From an uncultured Clostridia bacterium (lineage in GTDB: Bacteria > Bacillota > Clostridia > Lachnospirales > Lachnospiraceae), in assembly GCA_947385955.1 (NCBI GenBank), contig CANDNA010000008.1, positions 1 through 64,000 on the forward strand: a stretch of 64,000 nt of DNA, read 5' to 3'. A model generated the notes under the pieces. The model saw only the letters and a list, made by a program, of their open reading frames with translations. It made no database searches and had not been told where the DNA came from. Made by a program: the position numbers and the translations under genes. Of this stretch, positions 16,893-25,373 are shown piece after piece (positions within the stretch are counted from its first letter, which is position 1; every line of letters starts with the position of its first letter).

Positions 16893-17483
16893 CTATGCCC
16901 GGTCACTGCCCTGACCGCTGCCGCAGCTTCCGCCGTTTTCACACCCTCCGCAGCAGCCGCAGTCTCCCGATGCAGCAGCCACCTGCGTCACATCTGCGTC
17001 ATAAAAGTGGGAAGGGCTTGTCAAAAGGCAGACCGCCTGCGCTGCAATCCCCTCGCCGCTGCCGGTAAACCCCAGTCCTTCTTCCGTAGTGGCCTTGACG
17101 CTGACCTGTCCTGTCTCAATCCCAAGCGCGTTTGCAATATTTTCCCGCATCGCTTCTATATGAGGACCCATTTTAGGCGCCTGGGCAATAATGGTTGCAT
17201 CAATATTTTCAATAAAAAAGCAGGTTTCCTCAAGAAGCGCCCCGACTTCTTTTAACAGCGCAATGCTGGATATCCCTTTGTAGCGGGCGTCCGTATCCGG
17301 AAAATGTTTTCCGATGTCTCCCAGTGCGGCTGCCCCCAGCAGGGCATCCATAATGGCATGCAAAAGCACATCCGCATCCGAATGTCCCAGCAGCCCCTTT
17401 TCCCAGGGAATCTCCACACCGCCCATAATCAGTTTTCTTCCTTCTGTCAGTCTGTGTACATCATATCCTGTTCCGATCCGCAT
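16893..17483 (-). CDS. ispF: 2-C-methyl-D-erythritol 2,4-cyclodiphosphate synthase
   Basis: The 196-residue enzyme catalyses cyclisation in the MEP isoprenoid pathway. It has the DVH zinc site in [20 protein letters not shown], the [20 protein letters not shown] segment with further metal and substrate residues, [10 protein letters not shown], and [20 protein letters not shown] near residue 130. The usual family length is about 158 residues; here about 37 residues follow, ending in a Cys/Gly-rich tail ([16 protein letters not shown]). The tail's role is unknown. Confidence 0.93.
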   Translation of the reverse strand: MRIGTGYDVHRLTEGRKLIMGGVEIPWEKGLLGHSDADVLLHAIMDALLGAAALGDIGKHFPDTDARYKGISSIALLKEVGALLEETCFFIENIDATIIAQAPKMGPHIEAMRENIANALGIETGQVSVKATTEEGLGFTGSGEGIAAQAVCLLTSPSHFYDADVTQVAAASGDCGCCGGCENGGSCGSGQGSDRA

Positions 17484-17620
17484 ATCCGTTTCCTTCCTCT
17501 CTGTGAAAAAGTGTGCGTCCCCCGGAGGGGTTTTGTCAATCGAAGGTACAGCGTATAGTATACACGATATTTCCGGTTTTTCACAATGGCCTGAAGAAAA
17601 AAGTGTGCGGCAGCAGGACG

Positions 17621-19108
17621 TTATTTCATCTTTTTCAGATTGTCGTACATTTTTCCCAAAATGATCTCCTTTTTCTCCGGTGTCAGCCGGCCGTCTGCAA
17701 TGGCATCATCCAGCGTATTGGTCACGGCCTCCATCTCTTTCCGGTAAGCCTCTGCCGTCAGCTCCAATCCTGCATTTTCATATTCCTGCCAGGGATTCAT
17801 CACAATCGTGGGATTAAAGCCGACGGCCACCTGATATCCGTCTTCTTCCCAGGTCTTTTCAAACGCTGCTTTATAGATGACAAATTCCCCTCTGCCCTGA
17901 TCTGCTTTCAGCTTTTCCAGAGCTTCTTCCATCGCTCTGCAGCCGGAGCCGGTCCCGTCATCTCCGTCTGCATATTTTTTTACAAATTCCACCTCTTTTT
18001 CATATTCTTCTACTGTATAGACCTCAAAGATCCCGCCCAGAGTGGGATCCTCCGCATAGCCGGCAAAGGTGCTTTCTCCTTCTGTCATTATCTCTTCTGC
18101 ATCTGCTGCCTGAACAGACGCTTCCTCGCCGGCAGACGGTGTCATCGCAAACACTGTAGCTGCTCCGGAAAGCAGCATAACGGATACCATAGCTCCTGTT
18201 ATTGTCATTTTTCTCCAATTCATAATATTCAAAATCCTTTCTTCTATAAAATTCTGCATCAGATGGGAGGCCAGCAGATTGTTCTCCGGCGCTGCAGCAG
18301 CCCATTCCACCAGGACACGGGCATAGGCGGCACGTCTTTCCCTGCCTGTCTTTTGCAGCACACTTTCATCACATGCCAGCTCAATGTCTCTGTTGGCCAG
18401 AAAATACATAACCCAGACCAACGGATTGAACCAGTGAATGGTTACGGCAACAGCCAGTAAAATTTTACGGGCACTGTCCCATCTTCTGATATGTGTCATT
18501 TCATGTTCCAATATATAGTACAGATTTTCCCTGTTTTCCAGATCTGTCGTACCGGGCAGCAGTATCACCGGCCGGATGACCCCAAAGGTCAGAGGGGAAG
18601 AGAGTCTGTCAGATATCCGCAGCCTGACCTGCCGGGCCGGGCCTTTTATCATCTGATGCCAGTACGCTTTTGCACCGGCCACAGGCCGGGACATCCTGCA
18701 GATACTCATACAATGTCTGTAAACATAGATAAAATACAAAGCCAGACATGCTGCGCCCACCATCCACAAAACAGACAGCACCTGATTCCGGCCTGCCGCC
18801 GTCTGTGCAGGAACAGGAATGGAAATCCCAATCGTCATATTCCATATGTCTTTCTGTGATGGCAGCCCGAATGTGGCGGCATCCTCCATACCGGCCGATG
18901 CCGGCCAAATCTGCCACTCCCGGATCAGCCGCCGGAACAACGCCCCTGCTGCCGTAAGTACCTTACCCGGTATCAGCAGCCTGCAGCCTGCAATTCCCCA
19001 GAGCAGACACAGAACCGTTCTGGGGAATCTCCTGCCCAGCAGATACCGTGCCAGAATCACAAACAAAATCAGCACAGATGCGGACAAACTCATTTGCAGC
19101 AATTCCAT
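17621..19108 (-). CDS. BlaR1-type M56 sensor protease with extra C-terminal domain
   Basis: The 495-residue membrane protein has about four N-terminal transmembrane segments and an M56 zinc metallopeptidase domain with HEMTH (residues about 204-208) plus [10 protein letters not shown] further on. After a last transmembrane helix near residue 310 comes an outside domain of about 135 residues (from [20 protein letters not shown] to the end) that is closely similar to the C-terminal part of the lipoprotein at 19581-20234. It is not a penicillin-binding domain, so the signal is unlikely to be a beta-lactam. Start ATG 19108 follows GGAG; BlaI-like gene stops just upstream. Confidence 0.85.
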   Translation of the reverse strand: MELLQMSLSASVLILFVILARYLLGRRFPRTVLCLLWGIAGCRLLIPGKVLTAAGALFRRLIREWQIWPASAGMEDAATFGLPSQKDIWNMTIGISIPVPAQTAAGRNQVLSVLWMVGAACLALYFIYVYRHCMSICRMSRPVAGAKAYWHQMIKGPARQVRLRISDRLSSPLTFGVIRPVILLPGTTDLENRENLYYILEHEMTHIRRWDSARKILLAVAVTIHWFNPLVWVMYFLANRDIELACDESVLQKTGRERRAAYARVLVEWAAAAPENNLLASHLMQNFIEERILNIMNWRKMTITGAMVSVMLLSGAATVFAMTPSAGEEASVQAADAEEIMTEGESTFAGYAEDPTLGGIFEVYTVEEYEKEVEFVKKYADGDDGTGSGCRAMEEALEKLKADQGRGEFVIYKAAFEKTWEEDGYQVAVGFNPTIVMNPWQEYENAGLELTAEAYRKEMEAVTNTLDDAIADGRLTPEKKEIILGKMYDNLKKMK

Positions 19109-19113
19109 ATGCC

Positions 19114-19482
19114 TCACTCCATCTCATCAATCATCTTTTTCAGATGTGCAATTTCCTCTCCGGACATCTTTTTTCCGGAAAGCAGCGCCGAAAAGAGAAG
19201 GGGAAGAGAGCCTCCAAAGACCCGGTTTACAAATTCATCCGTGTCCTTCCTGATTGCCTCTTCCCTGGAAATCGCTGCCCGGCATATAAATCCCGGTTCT
19301 ATCCGCTCCATCCAGCCTTTCTGAACACATTTTTTAATGACCGTATAGGTGGTATTTTTATTCCAGCCAATTTTTTCATGCAAAATCAGGGCAATTTCCC
19401 TGGCCGGGCAGTCTCCTCTTTCCCATACGACTTCCATCACTTTTCTTTCCGAATCAAACAATTTATCTTCCATCCTGTTCAT
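19114..19482 (-). CDS. BlaI/MecI-family repressor
   Basis: The 122-residue winged-helix repressor shows the family features VMEVVWERGDCPAREIALIL (residues about 15-34), then WNKNTTYTVIKKCVQKGWME, the DNA-recognition part. It would hold its own promoter and the lipoprotein promoter off until cleaved by the M56 protease encoded directly after it (stop and next start separated by a few bases). The start ATG 19482 has GAAAGG upstream. Confidence 0.9.
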   Translation of the reverse strand: MNRMEDKLFDSERKVMEVVWERGDCPAREIALILHEKIGWNKNTTYTVIKKCVQKGWMERIEPGFICRAAISREEAIRKDTDEFVNRVFGGSLPLLFSALLSGKKMSGEEIAHLKKMIDEME

Positions 19483-19518
19483 GCACCTTTCCGATACAGC
19501 TCTCTGTATACTACTATA

Positions 19519-19564
19519 ATAGTCTGTTTATTTTCAGACTATCATACCCCTGCATGATTGTCAA
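19519..19564 (-). promoter_or_regulatory. promoter and BlaI-type operator of the repressor-sensor operon
   Basis: On the minus strand TTGACA (19559-19564), 17 bp, TAGTCT (19536-19541). A dyad ATAGTCTG / CAGACTAT spans 19519-19542 and covers the -10. A further left half TATACTACTATA lies at 19507-19518. The same promoter design and dyad sequence occur upstream of the lipoprotein gene. Confidence 0.72.
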
Positions 19565-19580
19565 CGTGCCTTAACCGGAA

Positions 19581-20234
19581 TCACTGCATCCTGCTCAAAT
19601 TGTCCTCCATTTTAGCCAGGATGATCTCCTTCTGTTCCTGCGTCAATTGTCCTCTGGAAATAGCCTGATCCAGTGTATTGGTCACAGTCTTTATCTCTTT
19701 CCGGTAAGCCTCTTTTGTCAGCTCCACTCCCGCATTTTCATATTCCTGCCAAGGATTCATCACAATCATGGGATTGAAACCGGTGGCCACCTGATATCCG
19801 TCCTCTTCGTAGCTTTCCTCAAACGCACTTTTATAGAGGACAAACTCGCCCTTTCCATTGTCTGCTTTCAGCTTCTCCAGGTCCGCCTCCATATTGCTCA
19901 CACTGCCGCCATCCGCATATTTTTTTACATTTTCAACTACCTCTTCATACTCTTCCGCCGTATAAAGCTGGAAAATACCGCCCAGTGTAGGATCTGATAA
20001 AATGTCCTCCAGATCATCTTCCGTTCCGGACAGTTCTTCTTCTGTTTCTCCGTCCGGGGCTGCCCCTCCTGCTGCCGGCAGATCCGGCTGCCTATCCTCT
20101 GCAGCCTCACTCTCTGCGGCTGCCCCGGCCTCTCCCTTCACCTGCGCCCCGTCTGTGCCGCATCCCGCACACATACCCGACATCACGGCAACCGCCAATA
20201 TGACTCCTGCAATTCTGCCTTTTTTTCTGTTCAT
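19581..20234 (-). CDS. lipoprotein sharing the BlaR1-like sensor domain
   Basis: The 217-residue protein has a lipoprotein signal with lipobox MSGMCAGC (cysteine at about residue 26), a low-complexity acidic linker, and a C-terminal domain of about 135 residues (from [20 protein letters not shown]) that matches the outside domain of the M56 sensor almost throughout, including [20 protein letters not shown]. This points to a duplication. It is probably membrane-anchored outside the cell. Start ATG 20234 is chosen for the clear signal peptide (NRKKGRIAGVILAVAVMSG); ATG 20246 is also possible. Function unknown. Confidence 0.75.
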   Translation of the reverse strand: MNRKKGRIAGVILAVAVMSGMCAGCGTDGAQVKGEAGAAAESEAAEDRQPDLPAAGGAAPDGETEEELSGTEDDLEDILSDPTLGGIFQLYTAEEYEEVVENVKKYADGGSVSNMEADLEKLKADNGKGEFVLYKSAFEESYEEDGYQVATGFNPMIVMNPWQEYENAGVELTKEAYRKEIKTVTNTLDQAISRGQLTQEQKEIILAKMEDNLSRMQ

Positions 20235-20290
20235 ACGATCTGTCATCCTTTCTTTTTTCACGATCACTTCTGTGCGCACCCTTTTTTGTT

Positions 20291-20348
20291 TATACTACTG
20301 CGATAGTCTATCTGCCTTCAGACTATCACAGTAGTATAAAGTTGTCAA
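20291..20348 (-). promoter_or_regulatory. promoter and long operator of the lipoprotein gene
   Basis: On the minus strand TTGACA (20343-20348), 17 bp, TAGTCT (20320-20325). The operator is a long dyad from 20291 to 20338: outer arms TATACTACTG / CAGTAGTATA and inner arms GATAGTCT / AGACTATC. Its inner part equals the dyad upstream of the BlaI-like gene, so the repressor should control both promoters. Confidence 0.74.
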
Positions 20349-20467
20349 TCCCTGTTTTTAAAGACTGAACAGAAATTATAATTCATCCCTTCCTTATGCT
20401 GATTTGCAGATGACAGAACCCTTCCTGTGGTGTATAATGGGTGAAAAATGAAAGGGAGGCATACGTT

Positions 20468-20845
20468 TTGGAAAAAAATAACGGCATCAGGGGAATGGAC
20501 ACTTTACTGGAAAAGCTCCCCAGAGAATATCAGAACTGGTTTTGTTTTGGGCACATCCTGAAATTTGAATACAAAGAGATATTTGATTATGAAAACTGGG
20601 ATACCAGATACAATGCCGAACTTATTTTATCGAATGATTCAGAAACTTATAAAATACGACTGCTGCTAAAGCACATCAGCGGAGAAATCTCCATACATGT
20701 CACAGAAGATATTGCCGGCCTTAACATCAGCAATCTGTCAGAAGAAGGCTATGAATCCTCCAGACGGTTTCATGTATATGATTTTGAGGGGCATGCGGTT
20801 TCTATCTACTGCGAAGAAATTGAAGCAGAATTACTGGAACATTAA
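20468..20845 (+). CDS. unknown small protein (125 aa)
   Basis: The start is taken as TTG 20468, eight bases after AGGGAGG; a GTG at 20441 is in frame but its would-be site is weak and the AGGGAGG would then be inside the gene. The protein is acidic, without signal peptide or membrane helix, and has an alternating pattern of strands in its second half. I do not recognise a family. Its size, isolation and neighbours suggest another member of the immunity/accessory gene patch, which is inference only. Confidence 0.6.
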   Translation: MEKNNGIRGMDTLLEKLPREYQNWFCFGHILKFEYKEIFDYENWDTRYNAELILSNDSETYKIRLLLKHISGEISIHVTEDIAGLNISNLSEEGYESSRRFHVYDFEGHAVSIYCEEIEAELLEH

Positions 20846-20872
20846 ACGGCATTTTGTCTGTCACATAAAAAG

Positions 20873-20918
20873 CACCGGGGACTGACAACACAACAATTAT
20901 CATTCCCCGGTGTTGTCA
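20873..20918. terminator. hairpin between convergent genes
   Basis: CACCGGGGA (20873-20881) pairs with TCCCCGGTG (20904-20912). A competing pair, GACAACAC (20884-20891) with GTGTTGTC (20911-20918), overlaps it, so two folds exclude each other. No long T-run follows, so terminator function is likely only from position between convergent genes. Confidence 0.45.
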
Positions 20919-20956
20919 TGGAAAACAGCCGGACAGTTGGAACATCAGAAAATTTG

Positions 20957-21478
20957 TCACTCCATCTCGATGGTTATCTCATATTTATCATCAATAAGAA
21001 TATAGTTTGCATTGGAATTGGATTTTTGAGCACGTTCTAAAAATTGTGCGTTATTTTCTATGACACTTTCCAAAGTACACCATTCATCATCGGAACGATT
21101 TTCAATGACGCCCGCATATCTTTTTATGTCGGCAAAATGATTTCTTATATAATCCTCGCTCATTACAAGGCAGTAGTATCTCATATTATCAAGATATTCC
21201 TTTTCAAAGTCCTCTGACCAGTCAGAAGGAATATAACAGCCTTCCACAATAAGATTCTGTTTGTTTTCTATAGCGGTTTTTATCATCTCACGAACGACAG
21301 GCCATAAATAATCCGTAAGTTCATCATCATCTCCGGGTGTGAGCTGCGTATATCCACTGCGGATAAAACCCATTTTCAAATGGTCTATTGATAAATATGG
21401 ATATTTATATTTTTCAAGCAATTTCTGAGCAAGTGCGGTTTTTCCGGTGTGCGATGCACCTGTTATCAATACAATCAT
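20957..21478 (-). CDS. P-loop kinase-like protein
   Basis: The 173-residue protein begins with a clear Walker A motif in MIVLITGASHTGKTALAQKL (GASHTGKT) and has an acidic/hydrophobic segment (LIVEGCYIPSDW near residue 80) resembling the phosphate-acceptor region of small kinases of the adenylate kinase or shikimate kinase fold. Substrate unknown; short ATP-binding proteins of this type in accessory DNA are often annotated as AAA or zeta-toxin-like ATPases. It is a single gene, convergent with the preceding small gene. Confidence 0.7.
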   Translation of the reverse strand: MIVLITGASHTGKTALAQKLLEKYKYPYLSIDHLKMGFIRSGYTQLTPGDDDELTDYLWPVVREMIKTAIENKQNLIVEGCYIPSDWSEDFEKEYLDNMRYYCLVMSEDYIRNHFADIKRYAGVIENRSDDEWCTLESVIENNAQFLERAQKSNSNANYILIDDKYEITIEME

Positions 21479-21640
21479 GAGTTTCCTCCAGATCCTTTTT
21501 GTGCCGCTTTGTACTTCCCCATTCTACCACAAACCCAAAAGCGTTAAAACAGTGAGTTTTGTCCGGAACTAATTTAAGTGGGCAGGCCGGAGGAACCATA
21601 TCCATAACCGGGCAAAAAAAATTATAAAAAATGAAATGAT

Positions 21641-21669
21641 TGTAACGAATCGGAGAAATTTGGTACTAA
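21641..21669 (+). promoter_or_regulatory. candidate ECF-sigma autoregulatory promoter
   Basis: TGTAAC (21641-21646), 16 bp, GTACTAA (21663-21669) lies just upstream of the ECF sigma gene. TGTAAC at -35 with a CGTC/GTAC-like -10 at this distance is typical of ECF promoters, which commonly control their own operon. Confidence 0.5.
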
Positions 21670-21690
21670 CAGGTAGAAAGGAGATGAAAA

Positions 21691-22167
21691 GTGCAATTGA
21701 TGGAAGAAATATATGAGATGTATTCCCAAAAAGTATTTTTGTTTTTACTGAGCAAGACAAATAATGAACATCTTGCAGAAGAACTTACCCAGGAGACTTT
21801 TTTTCAGGCTGTTCAATCTATTGACCGATTTCAGGGAAAGAGTTCCATTTTAACCTGGTTGTGTGGAATCGCTAAAAATGTCTGGTTAAAACATGTAAGA
21901 AAACATCAGGAAACTTTATCTATAGAGGACGCTGTCCCGGAAACAGCGGATAAAAAAGAAATACCTCTTTCATGGGAACAAAAAGAAATATTACAGTTGA
22001 TACATAATATGAATGAGCCTGTACGTGAAGTAATGTATTTAAGGCTGGTCAGCAACTTATCTTTTGCTGAAATTGGAGAGATCATTGGTAAAACAGAAAA
22101 TTGGACAAGAGTCACCTTTTTCAGAGGAAAGCAAAAAATTGTAAAGGAGATTTTGAAAGATGAATAA
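21691..22167 (+). CDS. ECF-type RNA polymerase sigma factor
   Basis: The 158-residue protein has sigma region 2 (LFLLSKTNNEHLAEELTQET with FFQAVQSIDRFQGKSSILTW near residues 15-55) and region 4 (VREVMYLRLVSNLSFAEIGE then IIGKTENWTRVTFFRGKQKI). GTG 21691 has AAAGGAG upstream. The following gene, overlapping its end by 8 bases, is a zinc-finger membrane anti-sigma factor, so this is a sigma/anti-sigma pair responding to an envelope signal. Confidence 0.9.
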   Translation: MQLMEEIYEMYSQKVFLFLLSKTNNEHLAEELTQETFFQAVQSIDRFQGKSSILTWLCGIAKNVWLKHVRKHQETLSIEDAVPETADKKEIPLSWEQKEILQLIHNMNEPVREVMYLRLVSNLSFAEIGEIIGKTENWTRVTFFRGKQKIVKEILKDE

Positions 22168-22615
22168 AAGACTTCCCTGTTATATTATTTCGGATTTATT
22201 ACCGCTGTATCAGGATGATATCGTATCGGAACAAACGAAAAAAGAGATTGATCAACATGTAAACGAATGCAAAGATTGTAAAAAAAAGATGGATGCTATG
22301 AAAATGCAGATAGATCTGCAAACTACGAATGCCGAACTGAAAACCGATCCATTCAAAAAAGTAAGGTTTTATCAAAAAGCGCTGATTGTTTTGGGAGCGG
22401 TGATCGCTTTTATTCTGGGCGCATGTTATCCAGTTGCCATCTTGGGGTTTGCTGTTCTCGAACGTGGAAAGATCGCCACTTATCAAATTGAAAGATTAAA
22501 AAATCTTTGGTATATACTGGCGTTAAGAAGTTGTGCCACCGGGATTATCGTATGCGCAGTTTATTTCTTGCTCATACTGCTGATCAGGAAAAGAATCAGT
22601 AAAAAGGCAGCCTGA
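22160..22615 (+). CDS. membrane anti-sigma factor with zinc-finger domain
   Basis: The 151-residue protein starts with a ZAS-type domain: ISDLLPLYQDDIVSEQTKKE then HVNECKDCKKKM (HxxxCxxC at about residues 33-40). Two transmembrane segments follow near residues 75-95 and 115-140. Such proteins bind the sigma factor at the membrane and release it on stress. It overlaps the sigma gene by 8 bases. There is little outside sequence, so the signal may be sensed within the membrane. Confidence 0.85.
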   Translation: MNKRLPCYIISDLLPLYQDDIVSEQTKKEIDQHVNECKDCKKKMDAMKMQIDLQTTNAELKTDPFKKVRFYQKALIVLGAVIAFILGACYPVAILGFAVLERGKIATYQIERLKNLWYILALRSCATGIIVCAVYFLLILLIRKRISKKAA

Positions 22616-22743
22616 AAATGTTTCTCCTTTTTCGGATTATGTACCCATTGGAAAATGACTTATCAATATACATTGTAAATAACAGATAAGTGTTTTATAA
22701 TCGAATATATGAATTGACATTTCTAAAGGAAAATTTATGTAAA

Positions 22744-23184
22744 ATGAAAGATATTGAACAATATGGAATGTTAAGAAACAGCGAATGGGAATCTCTTCCC
22801 TGGCTGCCCAGCCCGCGTCCGCCATTTCATATATGGATTAAGCCGGAAGATATAGCTCCGTTCTTTTTTGTAGAGCATCACCCTTTTTCCCTGTCACTTT
22901 TATTAAGGATTGACGAGCGTTTTAAGATAGATACATTCAACCAAGCAGGGTTGGAAGGCAGCAGCAAAGACTGGGAAATTCTCACAAAAGGGATGATAAA
23001 AGAGTGGGAAGAAAATAACAGTGGAACAGATATGTTTCATTTCGATTCGGATGAAGATATTTTTTGTGTATTTTCCCAGTATATAGACGATTTAATACTG
23101 CTTGCTAAAATGCTCAGAGCAGCCTGTAACGATGAAAAGTCAATGCGCAATTATCTTGATATGGGTTTTAAAGCAACTGAATAA
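22744..23184 (+). CDS. Imm51-like immunity protein
   Basis: The 146-residue protein resembles the Imm51 family of polymorphic-toxin immunity proteins: PFFFVEHHPFSLSLLLRIDE (residues about 40-59), a linker with GLEGSSKDWEILTKGMI, then MFHFDSDEDIFCVFSQYIDD and a helical end. No toxin gene is nearby, so it is an orphan. ATG 22744 is the first reasonable start; AAAGGAAAA lies 14-19 bases upstream, and an ATG-TAA two-codon frame sits between, which may lower expression. Family call from memory of the pattern. Confidence 0.68.
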   Translation: MKDIEQYGMLRNSEWESLPWLPSPRPPFHIWIKPEDIAPFFFVEHHPFSLSLLLRIDERFKIDTFNQAGLEGSSKDWEILTKGMIKEWEENNSGTDMFHFDSDEDIFCVFSQYIDDLILLAKMLRAACNDEKSMRNYLDMGFKATE

Positions 23185-23252
23185 AAACAAATTGTAGGAA
23201 TCTATAATAGGAAAATCCTGTCAGATTTTTGAGTTTCCCCATTTTTTAGGCC

Positions 23253-24112
23253 TCATGTCCAACAGCCAGCTATTTTAAAGTATTCAAACAGGTTCAGGTC
23301 CCGTATGGACTCTAAGGACATTACCCTTAAATCTTCCAGTTTAAACTGCTGTTTCTTAAACCTGAAATATTCCTCAATCCGCCACCGCAGCAGATACACT
23401 TTAGTGATGATATGGCACAGCTTTTTCTTCTCCTGCGTTTTCAGGTTGGAAAGCAGGAACATGGGGTCTTTCCCAAATCCATATACGACTGTCAGTACCA
23501 GATCTCTGGATGGAAATTCGCAAAGCCGTACGGGTATGCAGCTCATTTTGCACTGTATGACTCTCCCCTTTTTATCTTTAAAATCCATGCGATATGCCAC
23601 TTTATACCTTAATGCTACATCCATGATGTTGCAGATCTGCCCGTTATAAATGACATTCCTGTTCTTTTTTGCATGGATGACAAAACGTTCCCCGCGCCTT
23701 AGGAAATAGTGGTAATAATCATTGGCATCAAAACCACGGTCGCGGGCTCGGACGCATTTGGAAGTAAAGTTTTTGGAAAGAAATCCCAGGCAGCATAAAC
23801 TCTCATAGGTTTCACTGAGGAATCCCTTTTCCACTGCTGAAAATACCTTTTCACAGACCGGAAGGGGCATCTTTCCTTTTCGGACAGTACCGCGGCATCA
23901 ATGGTAAGGTAACCCTATATGACCTCACCCGTACTGTCGTCCCGTATTTCAGAGAGCGCTTCCAGCTTTCTGCTGGAAGGAACAGGCAATTTCACTCAGG
24001 TGCGGCTTATTTCCGGCAAGAATGCCAAAGATCATCTGATGGACAAATTTTTCCTGCAGACGTTTGAACCCTTTTGAACTTTTACATAACTCCCTTTTCG
24101 GAAAAGTATTCC
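23253..24112 (-). pseudogene. remnant of an IS4-type transposase
   Basis: The open part (23253-23870) encodes the C-terminal half of a DDE transposase: VRARDRGFDANDYYHYFLRR and the YLLRWRIEEYFRFKKQQFKL signature (the YREK-like region with the catalytic glutamate). Upstream in other frames (to about 24112) readable pieces of the N-terminus remain (KFVHQMIFGILAGNKPHLSE), separated by frameshifts and a stop. No intact element ends were found. It is a decayed insertion within the accessory patch. Confidence 0.82.
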
Positions 24113-24196
24113 TCTGTGCATAAAGCCTAAAATGTAAAATGAGCTTTCAACAAATCATATAATCTAAAACAACATATGTGTTCTGCAGTTTAGAAT

Positions 24197-24568
24197 TTAT
24201 AATTCCTGCCACTGAATACAGACTGGCCTTTCATAAGTATCTAAAAATTCCCTGATACATGAAAACGCGTCGCTTAATACAATAATTGCATTAGCATCGG
24301 GTTTCCATTCATTCCCATCTGCAATAAAAGTAACTTCCTTTTGGTTTTTATCATTATAGGACAACCATATGTCGCCTGTGTCATTTTGAAAAAAATTAAT
24401 GGCAGCAAATTCTCCATTGATACAAACAGCAATACAAGGATATGGTTGCTCTCCGCTAATCCATATATCATTATTTTCTTGTGCTCCTGTCCGTATAAAT
24501 TTTATTACATCCTCCGTTGATTGAAAAGTAAAATCCCCTTTGCTTGTACTGATTATCCCTATTCCCAT
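24197..24568 (-). CDS. Imm1-like immunity protein
   Basis: The 123-residue protein resembles Imm1-type immunity proteins, which usually end in a strand-helix with a tryptophan near the C-terminus; here DTYERPVCIQWQEL. The middle has beta-strands with INGEFAAINFFQNDTGDIWL. Start ATG 24568 follows GTGGAGG; a GTG at 24580 is in frame. No partner toxin is nearby. The family assignment is by eye; the call as a small orphan accessory protein is surer than the family. Confidence 0.58.
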   Translation of the reverse strand: MGIGIISTSKGDFTFQSTEDVIKFIRTGAQENNDIWISGEQPYPCIAVCINGEFAAINFFQNDTGDIWLSYNDKNQKEVTFIADGNEWKPDANAIIVLSDAFSCIREFLDTYERPVCIQWQEL

Positions 24569-24755
24569 ACGTTCCTCCACAATTCCAATTTATATTCAGA
24601 AAAAATCTTTATCTGCTATTTGTAATGCGTATTTATAAGCCACTTCCGAATGGGTACATAAATCCAATTCCAACTTATACCACAGAAATTTATTTACGCC
24701 TTAACTATTTTTCTGAGCAACCCAGACTACAATCACTTCAATCTGGTACTTCAAT

Positions 24756-25016
24756 TCAATCATCATAGTCTCCTCTGCACGAAACTACGTAAATAATATT
24801 GTCCTGTTCAAAATAGACAATCCAATTGACATCATCGATGCGTCTGCTCCAATATCCACTTAAGTTTCCCCTTAATGGCTCTGGTTTCCTGATCCCTTCA
24901 AAAGGACTCCTTCTTATCTCACTTATCAGTGCATTGATTCGTTTCAATGTCTTTCTATCCTGCGTTTGCCGGTAAATATAGTCTTCCCATGCCCCGTCTT
25001 CCCACCGCAACCGCAT
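24756..25016 (-). CDS. YoeB/Txe-family mRNA interferase toxin
   Basis: The 86-residue toxin matches the YoeB pattern: KRINALISEIRRSPFEGIRK then PEPLRGNLSGYWSRRIDDVN and a C-terminal VVSCRGDYDD. The glutamate of PEPL and the arginines of WSRRI, catalytic in YoeB, are kept. The C-terminal histidine of YoeB (CRYHY) is aspartate here (CRGDY), and the HRLVY histidine is asparagine. It could be an attenuated RNase. Its ATG overlaps the antitoxin stop by one base. Confidence 0.88.
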   Translation of the reverse strand: MRLRWEDGAWEDYIYRQTQDRKTLKRINALISEIRRSPFEGIRKPEPLRGNLSGYWSRRIDDVNWIVYFEQDNIIYVVSCRGDYDD

Positions 25017-25285
25017 TATTCCTCTGCCTCCATCAACTCATGCTCAGCAAAATGTGCCTGCCCCTGAGCAACATCACGGACAATTTTTTCCAGATAGCGT
25101 ATATTATTTTCAGAATAGAATGGGTCTACACTCACGTCAAAAGGAATACGTTTTTCACGACTTACCTTTTTCGCAAAAATCGTAAATGCTGTCGTCATTG
25201 ACATTCCCAACTCAGAACATGTCTGTTCCATGCTCTTTTTTAATTCTGCATCCATACGAAAATTTACATTCACCGCCTGTGACAT
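25016..25285 (-). CDS. RelB/DinJ-family antitoxin
   Basis: The 89-residue protein begins MSQAVNVNFRMDAELKKSME and has the ribbon-helix-helix segment CSELGMSMTTAFTIFAKKVS of RelB/DinJ antitoxins. The C-terminal acidic tail would wrap the toxin. It is paired with a YoeB-type rather than RelE/YafQ-type toxin, a mix also known elsewhere. ATG 25285 has GAGAGG upstream; an in-frame start at 25339 is not needed. Confidence 0.88.
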   Translation of the reverse strand: MSQAVNVNFRMDAELKKSMEQTCSELGMSMTTAFTIFAKKVSREKRIPFDVSVDPFYSENNIRYLEKIVRDVAQGQAHFAEHELMEAEE

Positions 25286-25373
25286 CTGCCATACCTCTCT
25301 TTTTTCTTTTATTATATGTTTTTGCAGAGCATGAGCCAATATCTTTCATTATGTTATCATTACAAATTGCATC

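Noticed and set aside
17621..19482. Beta-lactam resistance operon (blaR1-blaI-blaZ)
   Set aside because: The sensor lacks a penicillin-binding domain and no beta-lactamase gene follows; the controlled gene is a lipoprotein with an unknown domain.
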